Shown: in pieces, positions 33,801-42,099 of the stretch
Position numbering within the stretch: the stretch's first letter is position 1
Layout of the letters: every line of letters begins with the position of its first letter
Assembly: GCA_030386875.1 (NCBI GenBank)
Contig: CM059558.1
Span: 4,473,501 to 4,537,500, forward strand
Length of the DNA: 64,000 nt
Origin: Morinoia aosen
Taxonomy: Eukaryota; Arthropoda; Malacostraca; Amphipoda; Talitridae
Direction of reading: 5' to 3'
Translations under genes and position numbers: made by a program
The notes under the pieces: generated by a model
Seen by the model: only the letters and a program-made list of their open reading frames with translations
Database searches by the model: none
Told to the model about the DNA's origin: nothing

Positions 33801-36800
33801 ACTGCTTTCACCTCTTATTGTTTTGAGCATTTCTGACTTAATTGACCAAACTTGACATTCAGTGGATTTTATATTCCAATTACTTTATGAATGATTTAAT
33901 GCGTCTCACTTTAGATACGCTTTATTCATTACTAAACCATTTCATCACCCCTCAGGGGGATATAACTGTTGTATCTGTGGGAATTAGCGCTCCCAGGGGG
34001 ACTGTGAGGGCTCAAGCTAAAGGTTAGGTAGGCTTCCTTTTTGTTGAAATAGAATAGATTTTTTTTCTGTCACTGACCAACTTTTTTCGGTTCACCGCTG
34101 TCCTGTTTTTCAGCTCCTACTTTCTTCTTCAACTTTTTCTTGTTTCATGAGCTTCTTTCTTGGCTTACTGTTTCTGTGCACTTTGTGCATAGATTCTGTG
34201 TTCCCTCAACTCCATACTAAATTGTGCCTTCCTCCTTCCTCTCTTAAAACATCTTTGTCATGGTTAAGGGAGGCTAAAACTTTCTTACATCATAATAATA
34301 ATAATAATAATAATATTGTAAGGCCTGGTGTTGTTGCTCTGGCCATTGAGTTCCGTTTGAGGCGAGTGAAGCAGCGGCCTTACTTATATGCTCCTCCTGC
34401 GGTTGGTATCGGTGGTACGCAGTGGAGGAGTTGGAACTTTTTTTTGAATAAATTTACATTGAGACATATTAAGAGAACTGAGCACAAAAAAGACTAGAAA
34501 TGATTTAAGGGGTAACTGAGGTAGGGCACTACAAGTATCCTCCCCCTAGACTGAAAGAAGTTTGAACGATACAGTTTAGTAAATTAAAATAATGATGCCC
34601 AGAACGTTGGTGTTGAGCGATGAAGTCGATCGTTGCGATGAGGCCGAGCGATTGGAAGAGACCGAGCGATAAGGCCGTGCTGTAGGCGTTTGGCGGCTCG
34701 GTTGTGCGTTTTGGCGCTTGGTTAAATGTTCTTGGATGGTAGAAACACGTAGCGGAAATTGCGATTGGATGCTTCGTTGGAGAGCAGCGATGAGTGCTGC
34801 TTGGGTCTCCAGTTGTTAGGGGCAGGCACTGTAAAAGCATCGGCCCGGCCCGATGGTGAAACCGCTGGAGAGCTGCTAGCTTCACGAGTTGTAAGGGGCA
34901 AGCGATGTTGAAGCCTCAGCCTATTGGGTCTCCAGTTGTTGGAGCAGCTAGGGTGCCCATTTGAAAGAGGCTGGCGATTCGTCTGGGGTCACCAATAGTA
35001 AGGCCAGGTGTTGCTGCTTCAGCAGTTGAGTTCCATTTGCGGCGAAGATTGGCTGAAGCTGATGAGCCTTACTTATATGCTCCTCCTGCGGTTGGTATCG
35101 GTGATACGCAGTGGAGGAGTTGGAACTTTTTTGTGAATAAATTTAAATTGAGACATATTAAGATAACTGAGCACAAAAAAAAAACTAGAATATGATTTGA
35201 GGGGTAACTGAGGTAGGGCACTACAATATAATATCTCATCAGCTGTTAAGCGATGTTTTACTCTGGTTTCAGAAAATAATTTCACTGCACACTCCATTAT
35301 TCTCGAGTTTCAATTCTGTTAAATTGATATTTATTGTCTATTTGATTGCTTATTGGTGGTTAGTGTAATACATCTTATTTTCAAAAATTGTTCTACCACG
35401 TAGAATGACTATCTTTGACTGTCGGTATTGATTGTATTGAGTCTTGTTTTGTAATTTTCGATTGCACGAACACTTCGTTGAACTTTTGCTCTATATTCAT
35501 GTATTAACCGGCTGGGAAGGCAGAATGTGCTTTTCAAATTTCTTTTGTATGTTCTTTATTTTTTGCTTCCAGTATTATTTTCATAAATTTTTGTTTTGTT
35601 TCGAACAGTTGAGCGCCTTTGCTCAAGATTAAAGTAAGAACATATGCTCAAGAGCACAACTTCGTCTCTAAAGTACATGATTACCAATTGCATGGTTGCT
35701 TTTGATTGCAATTTTTTGTATGTGTTTTTTTTCCGAGAACACTTGCCAGTAATAATCGAGTAAAGTTCCTCCTCACAGGCCAGTTCAAGTTCAGGCTCTC
35801 ATGCAGATACTTTCAAGAGGGAAGTAGACTATGACAGCACTGATGCACGTTCAGGGCACGCAGAAGCAGAGGACGAGTTAAGGGAAGGCAGCTCTGGTGC
35901 GTGCATCACAAGTGCTGTTCAGCAGGGACCAGCTGCAGCATCTCAAGGGAGCGCTGACTCGCTACCATCAGATGTGTCAAGTAGCGGCAGTGGTGTTAAG
36001 GCCGCACCTGCTGACAGACTCATGTCACGGCCCTTACTGTGTGAACATTGTGATTACATCACTGGTAGGAGGGACTTTATGGAGCTGCACCTCCGTGTTA
36101 GGCACAAATTAGGATGTCACTTCGATTGTGGGTTGTGTGATTACTCCACTATGTACATCAGTATTTTGAAGCGGCATGTAGTGGAGCAGCATGACAATGA
36201 AAGCCGGTACAAAGGTCTACCCGGGGGTAACCAATATCCAGGTATGAAAATGACGGGGGAACAGCCACGTAATAAACATGGTCAGGAAGAGCGCAAATGT
36301 GATGTATGTAACTCTTGTTTCGTCGTTAAGTCCAGTTCTGATTCGCCTAAAAAAGGTACATTAAACAATAGTATGGTGTACAAGTGTGAAGTATGCGAAT
36401 ATTCTTCGGCAAATGAAGGAAACTTGACGCAGTTTTTGTCTGGTAAACGCAAAATAAGACCTCAAATAAGCAGACATGTTCAAAGTCGATTTAACAGGCG
36501 TAACTTGAATGACTCTGCTCGTAGAAACGAACGTGAACCATACCAAGCCAGCAAACATAGTGAAGGTCAGCTTTTCAAGTGTGAGTTATGTGACTCTTCC
36601 TTTGCTGGAAAGAATAAGCTCAAACTTCACCTAGCCTGCAATCATGGCAAAGGTCAGCTGTTCAAGTGTGAATTATGTGCATTTACCTCTGCTCATAAGG
36701 ATAGTATTAAGCGTCACCTAGCCGGCAAACATGGTGAGGGTCAGCTGTTCAAGTGTGAATTATGTAATTATTCCTCTGCTCGTAAGAGTAATCTTAAACT

Positions 36801-37779
36801 TCACCTAGCCGGCAAACATGGTGAGGGTCAGCTGTTCAAGTGTGAATTATGTAACTATTCTTCCGCTCGTAAGGGTAGTCTTAAACTTCACCTAGCCAGC
36901 AAACATGGTGAAGGTCAGCTGTTCAGGTGTGAATTATGTAACTTTTCTTCTGCTCGAAGGGGTAATCTTAAACTTCACCTAGCCAGCAAACATGGTGAAA
37001 GTCAGCTGTTCAAGTGTGAATCATGTGACTATTCCTCGGCTCGAAAGAGGAATGTTGAACTGCACCTAGCCAGCAAACATGGTGAAGGTCAGCTGTTCAA
37101 ATGCGAAATATGTAACTATTCTTCCGCTCGAAAGGGTAATCTTGAACTTCACCTAGCCAGCAAACATGGTGAAGGTCAGCTGTTCAAGTGTGAATAATGT
37201 AACTATTCTTCCGCTCGTAAGGGTAATCTTGAACTTCACCTAGCCAGCAAACATGGTGAAGGTCAGCTGTTCAAATGCGAATTATGTAACTATTCTTTCG
37301 CTCGAATGGATAATCTTAAACTTCACCTTGCCAGCAAACATGGTGAAGGTCAGCTGTTCAAGTGTGAATTTTGCGAATATCCCTCTTCTCATAGGAGTGA
37401 TCTTAAACTTCACCTAGCCAGCAAACATGGTGAAGGTCAGCTGTTCAAGTGTGAATTATGTGCATATACCTCTGCTCATAAAGGTAGTATCAAGCATCAC
37501 CTAGCCAGCAAACATGGTGAAGGTCAGCTTTTAAAGTGTGAGTTATGTGAATATTCCTCTGCTCATAAGGGTAGTCATAAACTTCACCTAGCCAGCAAAC
37601 ATGATGAAGGTCAGCTTTTCAAGTGTGAGTTATGTGAATATTCCTCTGCTCATAAGGGTAGTCTTAAACTTCACCTAGCTAGCAAACATGGTGAAGGTCA
37701 GCTGTTCAAGTGTGAATTATGTAACTATTCTTCCGCTCGAAAGGGTAAAGTTGAAAAACACCTAGCAAGCAAACATTAA
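27768..37779 (+). CDS. C2H2 zinc-finger protein gene, three supported exons
   Basis: Exons 27726-27879 (ATG candidate at 27768), 31813-31934 and 35779-37779 join in phase. The first donor leaves one base (ACACAAG|GTAAGA) and the second exon supplies two; the second junction is phase 0 (CCCCAG|GTGCTG to CACAG|GCC). The product would be a nuclear DNA-binding protein: an acidic N-terminal part with IKSE and VKDEPIDW, two spaced fingers, two degenerate ones, then 14 tandem fingers. Tandem C2H2 arrays of this type usually act in transcription control or silencing of repeats; the target here is unknown. An in-frame TAA at 37195-37197 splits the array. Introns of 3.9 and 3.8 kb hold SINE-like copies and retroelement fossils. 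The frame is open upstream of the ATG to 27726, so the true start may lie further 5'. Confidence 0.8.
27880..29160 (+). other. Zinc-finger gene intron, 5' part
   Basis: No gene inside. About 28440-28540 (GACCGTATTTGTGATACTAAG to ACATCTGGAAGATTT) is a diverged partial copy of the inverted-repeat element seen at 15900-16040 and 18170-18300. Open frames at 28654-29120 have no motif. Confidence 0.5.
29161..30795 (+). mobile_element. SINE-like family S, copy 4, split by a Penelope fossil
   Basis: The 5' part (29161-29341) begins CCCCTAACGGGACAACAATT and runs to the TTTTTCAGTA box. The 3' part (30617-30795) resumes at TTCTGCATCGAGTTTAATCTTG and ends GGCTTAAATTTTCATATAATCC. The 12-bp duplication TCAATACTTTCT at the break (29330-29341 and 30617-30628) marks the later insertion. 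The copy lies in the zinc-finger gene's first intron, in the sense direction. Confidence 0.75.
29342..30616 (-). mobile_element. Palindromic Penelope-like element fossil
   Basis: This 1.27-kb element is bounded by the 12-bp duplication TCAATACTTTCT. Its outer 400-450 bp are inverted repeats of each other. The minus strand at about 29720-30180 encodes the C-terminal region of a Penelope-like protein: KPRILTVPKLRSYFQLPFIG, YQYTCDHCKCSYIGST (GIY-YIG motif) and RRAQHRGIS. The reverse transcriptase part is missing. The terminal CTGAAGATGGATT...AATCC...AACGTT block resembles the hammerhead-like motif of the family. The inverted arrangement of terminal repeats is known for Penelope-like elements. 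It is incomplete and inactive. Confidence 0.8.
30796..31253 (+). other. Zinc-finger gene intron, unassigned
   Basis: AT-rich intronic sequence with no repeat ends or motifs seen. Confidence 0.4.
31254..31604 (+). mobile_element. SINE-like family S, copy 5 (full length)
   Basis: Full-length copy of 351 bp, opening CCCCTCAGGGGGATACAACT and closing GGCTTAAACTAACTAATAA. A perfect 13-bp duplication AATTGCATTGTGT flanks it (31241-31253 and 31605-31617). It lies about 200 bp before the second supported exon of the zinc-finger gene, in the sense direction. Confidence 0.9.
31813..31934 (+). CDS. Zinc-finger gene, second supported exon
   Basis: Acceptor TGTCACTTGCAG and donor CCCCAG|GTGCTG bound 122 bases. 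With one base from the previous exon it reads GDSPSSGSNLKEIHIKSEVP, then DAELEAVTVKDEPIDWHQEP and Q. IKSE and VKDE fit the SUMO-acceptor consensus (hydrophobic-K-x-E), a common feature of repressor-type zinc-finger proteins; whether they are used is inference. The donor is weaker than average, but the phase fits the next exon exactly. Confidence 0.75.
31945..32020. repeat. Short tandem repeat GAGTGCTTCTAATTGGTTGC, first part
   Basis: Two to three units of roughly 38 bp (TTGGTTGCTTACTCTTCT, GAGTGCTTCTAATTGG). The same unit continues at 33425-33690, so the 1.4 kb between appears to have been inserted into one array. Confidence 0.65.
32021..33420. other. Unassigned 1.4-kb block inserted in a tandem array
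   Basis: It interrupts the TTCTAATTGGTTGC array and has a less AT-rich base content than the intron around it. No protein motif was found in any frame. It contains its own tandem repeat at 32865-33055. Clear terminal repeats or target duplications were not seen, so its class is open; a non-coding retroelement part is possible. Confidence 0.4.
32865..33055. repeat. Tandem repeat, unit about 38-40 bp, five copies
   Basis: Units read approximately TAATAATCGCCTCTCGAGGA then AGACAGCAAAGGTAAGT. Five diverged copies are present. Each contains an AGGTAAGT- or AGGTGAGT-like string resembling a splice donor. Confidence 0.7.
33425..33690. repeat. Tandem repeat GAGTGCTTCTAATTGGTTGC, second part
   Basis: About seven diverged units of 33-42 bp, with TTCTAATTGGTTGCTTACTC as the clearest. 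An open frame of 119 residues (33323-33682) exists only because of the repeat. Confidence 0.75.
33691..33947 (+). other. Zinc-finger gene intron, unassigned
   Basis: AT-rich; no motif or repeat end seen. Confidence 0.35.
33948..34288 (+). mobile_element. SINE-like family S, copy 6
   Basis: The head CCCCTCAGGGGGATATAACT and the tail GGAGGCTAAAACTTTCTTACATC are family-typical. An (AAT)n run of about 25 bp follows it, into which the short LTR element at 34317 inserted. The target duplication is short or eroded (ATCA at both edges). Confidence 0.8.
34317..35225 (-). mobile_element. Short non-coding LTR element (TRIM-like fossil)
   Basis: Direct repeats of about 220 bp (34317-34533 and about 34997-35225) begin TGTAAGGCCTGGTGTTG and end GGGCACTACA. 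ATAT flanks the whole (34313-34316 and 35226-35229). Next to the right repeat the minus strand reads ATTGGTGACCCCAGACG, like a primer-binding region, so the element points to the minus strand. The 460-bp interior has no gag or pol. Repeat divergence is visible, so it is not recent. It is of the LTR-retrotransposon class, without coding capacity. Confidence 0.75.
35230..35778 (+). other. Zinc-finger gene intron, 3' part
   Basis: No repeat or gene recognised. It ends with the acceptor TTCCTCCTCACAG at 35778. Confidence 0.5.
35779..37779 (+). CDS. Zinc-finger gene, last exon with 14-finger array
   Basis: The exon begins ASSSSGSHADTFKREVDYDS in the same frame as the fingers. Two separate fingers come first (CEHC...HLRVRH near 36040, CGLC...HVVEQH near 36130), then two degenerate ones. 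Fourteen C-x2-C-x12-H-x4-H fingers follow in exact 87-bp steps, joined by HGEGQLFKC in place of the usual TGEKPF linker. The finger core has serine where the hydrophobic residue normally sits, and the recognition positions vary little (RKGN or HKGS types). Codon 37195-37197 is TAA where sister fingers have TTA (Leu), in the eighth array finger. The frame then continues through six more fingers to TAA at 37777. Either a nonsense allele, a short isoform or a sequence error would explain this. Confidence 0.85.
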
Positions 37780-37896
37780 TGCGTTTTCTTGCAAGATATG
37801 AAATGCATATTCATGGGCTATTCAAATGTCTAATCTCTGCATCACGTTTTACATTCTTCAAAAATTGTAGCTCCTCCGTGTGGTAAAAGATCTTAC

Positions 37897-38225
37897 GGGC
37901 TTCTCCCTCTGGAGAATGTAACTTGTGTCCATTGGAGTTAGTGCTCACCAGAGGAATATGTGTGGTCCTGAACCAAATTTTAAGGGGATCATGTTTCTGT
38001 GGAAATGTTTTTAGTTTTGGTAAGGACCATCTTTTTTTGGTTTACTGCAGTCCTGTTTTTCATTATTCGTTGCGCCTTCAACTTCATCTTGTTGCATAAA
38101 TTTTTGTGAAACGTTCTGTTTCTATAAACCATGTGCATAAACTCTGCATTCCCCTAAGTGATTACTTGATGTTGTCTTCTCCTTCCTCTTTTAAAACCAC
38201 TTTTATAATTAAACATGTCTGAACT
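37897..38225 (+). mobile_element. SINE-like family S, decayed copy 7
   Basis: CCCTCTGGAGAATGTAACTT, AGTTAGTGCTCACCAGAGG and GTCCTGTTTTTCATTATTCG follow the family order with strong divergence. It lies about 120 bp beyond the zinc-finger stop, in the sense direction, and may fall in the 3' untranslated region. Confidence 0.55.
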
Positions 38226-38604
38226 ATCTTATTTAACGTAAGTAACGCCTCGGTTGAGTTGTTTTAGGCGAAATTTTATTTCCTTCCTAACATTCATTCT
38301 TCATTTTGCGTGCTATTCTGCGCAATTTTCTTTAATTTATAATGTGTCTTTTCGAATGAAATGAGAACTTTCTTTCAGTTGCTGAGTGGCTTTTTAGGAT
38401 GACGCATGAAATTCAGCCGTTGACATTCTATTTCGAAGTGTTGCTAGTCGCATCCTTGTGACATTTGTCAGACTTGCATTGCAAATTCTTTGTTTTTCGT
38501 TTATATTCCAGGATTGACTGTCACAACCTTGAATTTTTTCATGTTCTTTTTCTGTACTTGTAAGAAAATGCACATTTCTGGCAACCTTCTCTAATCCTTT
38601 ATGT
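38226..38604. other. Unassigned spacer
   Basis: AT-rich, no motif or repeat end seen. It ends where the hAT terminal sequence begins. Confidence 0.35.
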
Positions 38605-38685
38605 CAGTGGTTCTCAAACTTGGGTCCCTGAGAAGGCCCTAGGGGGTCTGCGACACAAAGGAAAAAATTATATCCAGACAATATG

Positions 38686-38861
38686 TGTGCGCGAGCGATG
38701 TTGCCTGATGTCTGTATCTTGATATCTGTGTCTTGACCGCACCTTTATAAGCCGTGCTTGTCGAGGCTGAGGTGCTCAAGCATTCATAATCCTACCTGCT
38801 GCCAACTCACCTGGCCAGTAAACTCTACCGCCAAGTCCCATCGTGTTTACTTGCCCCGCAT
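38686..38861 (+). repeat. 5' LTR of the Ty3/gypsy element
   Basis: 176 bp, starting TGTGCGCGAGCGATGTTGCC. It contains a TATA-like TTTATAAGCC near its middle. A primer-binding-like TTTGGTGGCACAGTC follows directly. It is identical by eye to 48673-48848. Confidence 0.9.
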
Positions 38862-40080
38862 ATTTGGTGGCACAGTCTGCGGTGAACTCACGTGCGCGTG
38901 TATTTTTTAATTAAGAGGATATCAAGTGTCCCGAGTGTTCCGAACATTATACAGTCATTGGAACATTATACAGTCTCGAATGTGTAACGAAAACAATAAT
39001 CAACTGTGGCAGCCGCGAGCATCAGTGTTTGTATTTGGTTTCAAAATCCCAGTAGAAGAGTTGGTAGAGGCTTACACCGAATTCACGGTTTGGCTGAATA
39101 TTTGGTCACCATTTCGGACCAGAATACTTGTGTATGAGGCAGGAGAAGATATTGAAATTGTGTGTGAAGTCACGATCGCCGCATCCCCAGCAACGAGTAA
39201 TCAGAGAAGAAACAATCCTTCTGTTGAACAATAACTTGAGTGTGAACACATTACTACGTACAATAAGTGTCATTTTAAAATTAAATAAACAGTAGCAGTG
39301 GTTTAATTGTGACGAACAGAACAGTGATTCACTCTTTTAAGCCACTTAATTGACGACTACGTTCTTCAGCATCGTTCCCAGCCATCGTTGCCCAGCGCAT
39401 TTTCTACCCTGCACCCGTCTAACCGTCTTGCAGCCGACTCCTCTTTATTGCAGTTAAGTGTTCTCCTGATTTCTTTTTCTTCAGTGCGTGTGTACCGGAG
39501 AGCTTTGCTGTCCGATTTTTTTTTCTACCGCAATGCGGGTATGCACTCAAGGCTCTGAGCATCTGCCACTGCCAGTGCCAGTAGCATCAGTCGTTTCCTG
39601 TACGTAGTGAGAGTCAGACTGCGTAGCGCTTCCCTTGGATTTAGCTGTACAGACGTCAGATTTCATTTCAATGCCCAGAGTAAGTGTAAATTTTTGCTGT
39701 TGTGTTTACCAAGGTTGATAAAAGGTTTCGGCGCCTTGATTTTGGTTATCCAGTGCTAGAAAAGTAAAGGAATTTCGTTTTGTTTTTGCTTTTGCGTTGG
39801 AGCTCTGTCCAAAGGTGCCTGGAGTGTTGACAAGTTTTTCTGTAGAGTACGGAAATTTCTCTGTAGATTGCGGAATTTTTTTCTGTAGTGTTCGAATTTT
39901 ATCCTTTTCGAGGTTAACTTTCCAGTACCAGGGGGAGATTGATTGTGTAATTGTATTTTCATTTGTATTGCTCGTGTATTTGGAATTTAGATGTGTTTTT
40001 CTCTTTTTGTTTTGCGAGGTGTGACATTATTTTTGCATATCTTTGATTGTGAATAGGAAAAATCCTTGAAATAGTTCTGT

Positions 40081-40299
40081 ATATAATAATAATAATAATG
40101 AAGGCATCTACGGATGCTTTATTTCCAATTTCAAGCCTGATACATATCACCTTTTACATTGGATTTTCAAATGCCTTATAACTAACGCCAGGACGCCATT
40201 ACGCTTTCCCCCGGTCAAGACCGGTACCCATTTCAGACACCTGGGTAGAGTGGGGTATTGTGCTTGGAATTTTTCCCCTATACCCAACAGAGAAAATCG
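40081..40299 (-). mobile_element. tRNA-SINE family T, 5'-truncated copy inside the gypsy element
   Basis: The minus strand reads GAAAATCGCC... no further than the tRNA-like head, then TTGTGCTTGG, GTACCGGTCTTGACCGGGGG, AAATAAAGCATCCGTAGATG and an (ATT)n tail. This matches the copy at 59860-60120, apart from the missing tRNA-like head. It lies just upstream of the gag region of the Ty3/gypsy element, so it arrived after or together with that element. Confidence 0.8.
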
Positions 40300-41900
40300 C
40301 CACAACAATCAACAATCAACAATCGAAAACGCTGTAGTAGGATCCATGTCAGATTACTCGGATAGCGAACCGGAATTTGTTCGCACAGAGCCCACAATAA
40401 CAAAGAGTGGCAGAATAAGTATTCCTACGGTTACGACTACTCAAAATACCACAATGACTACTCCTAGTGCGACTAGTGCTAGTGCTAGGACCAGTAATAC
40501 TAATGGTAGGTCTCAGTTAGCTCGCGATATAGTCGCAAACATGCCTCCTACAGTAGGAACCATAATGACGAACGCTGAATTGCCCCTTTTTAAAGGTCGC
40601 AGACGCGGGCAGGATCCGGAGTTCCTAGAGAATAAATCCTTTTGTACGCACATACAAAATTTAAGGGCGTACATGACCCTGCTTCCAGACGTGACAAGTG
40701 ACGAACGAAAGAAAGAGTTCCTGGTGAGGTCCGCCAACAAAAATGTAGGTGATTTTAATGCTGTGGTGACCAAGCTGGTCAACGCAGATTTAAATTATAC
40801 TTTTGATCAAGTAGTAAAAATTTTGGATGACATATATGTGTGCCGCGGCGAAAAATCCATACACGCCTTGGCATGCGATTTAAATGAATTGCAATTAATA
40901 CGAAATAATGCGTTGGCAGCCCAACTAGTAACGGCCTTTTCAAAAATACGCAAATTGACAGAGAACATCCTGACTTCAACCACACTGGGTTGGCAAAGAC
41001 ATCCTTATAATCAGGCTTGTACGACACAGGCAGAACTGAAACGCTTTGTAGGGGACAGCATGTCTTTTAGTCTCGCGTTAACCATACTGGGTCCCTTATT
41101 AGACGAGTCATTCGCCAGGAAAATTTTTGAAACTCAGTTTAGCACCGCCGAGGAACTTTTAGCGAAGTTAATTTCCGCTGTTAGGGGTCAGGCTGAAACG
41201 AAGAAAATTCTCGCGTCACAGCACCCAGTCAGAAACGAGAGTGAAAGCTATGTAGCGGATGTAAACAGTGATTTGGATGGCTGCTTTGAGGCGCAGGACT
41301 ACTTTCAGGAGAGTGAAGTTCTGTATGGGAATTTCGGAACCCAGCGTAGTAATCGTGTAGGGCCACGCAGGATTGCAGGTCCCAGACCCTGGGTGCGAAA
41401 TACTCGTGGGAGAGCGAGAGAATTTAGTGGTTACGTAGGAGACCGAGCAAATGTGTATTTGGAGTGCAACGCTGTAAGAACAGACAGTGGTTCTAGTTCT
41501 GGGCAAGTTTCAGGTCCTAGTTTCAGTCAAACTTCGGGTAAAAAACGAGGCTTCCCGTTTTGCAATTCATGTTCAGTGGTTGGTCATTTTGAATGTAGAG
41601 GTAGATCACATAGAGAGGTCAGTTTAATGGGAGAGGATGCTTCGCGTGTGGTGGAGCCCATTTAGTGAAATATTGTAGAGCCACAGGAAGTTTACGCGGT
41701 GGTAATGTAAACAGAGGGAGCACAACGCGCGGAAGGAGTGAGGTACACTTTGCAGATGCCGAGCCGGGTGCTCGGGATTTTTTTAGCGAAGAATAGAAAC
41801 AGGTAGAGGTAGCAGGAGGAAATTGATTTTGTTTGAGCCCGAGGTCAGCAACAGCACCCTCGTTAATCTAGAAGCTGTGGTCGAAAGTCCAGATACCACC
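40300..41900 (+). pseudogene. gag region of the Ty3/gypsy element
   Basis: A capsid-type coding region opens with MSDYSDSEPEFVRTEPT (from 40346). It has a helical capsid-like middle (PLFKGRRRGQDPEFLENKSF onward) and a C-terminal basic stretch with a CNSC...GHF zinc-knuckle-like motif. Position before pol, size and composition fit Ty3/gypsy gag. Capsid proteins of this kind form the particle that carries the element RNA. Broken copy, treated as a fossil. Confidence 0.75.
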
Positions 41901-42099
41901 GAGACAACCAAATCCTTCATTGATCCCTTGTTCAAATGTGAAAATAGGTATAAATTATTGCAAGACGAAGAGCTTGCGGATAGACAAGAGCGAAGCAAAG
42001 CAGTTGAGGCTTATTTCTCCGCCAGTGTCGTAAAGGGAAATTGCAATAAAAAAGGCACTGGTTTAGTGGCGTTTGAAGAAAGCAACAAGCCAACAATAA

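Noticed and set aside
34529-34885. 118-residue minus-strand open frame as a gene
   Set aside because: It lies in the non-coding interior of a short LTR element and shows no domain.
35974-36112. ATG at 35974 as the start of the zinc-finger protein
   Set aside because: The frame is open upstream to an acceptor at 35778 and joins in phase with an exon at 31813-31934, so this ATG is internal.
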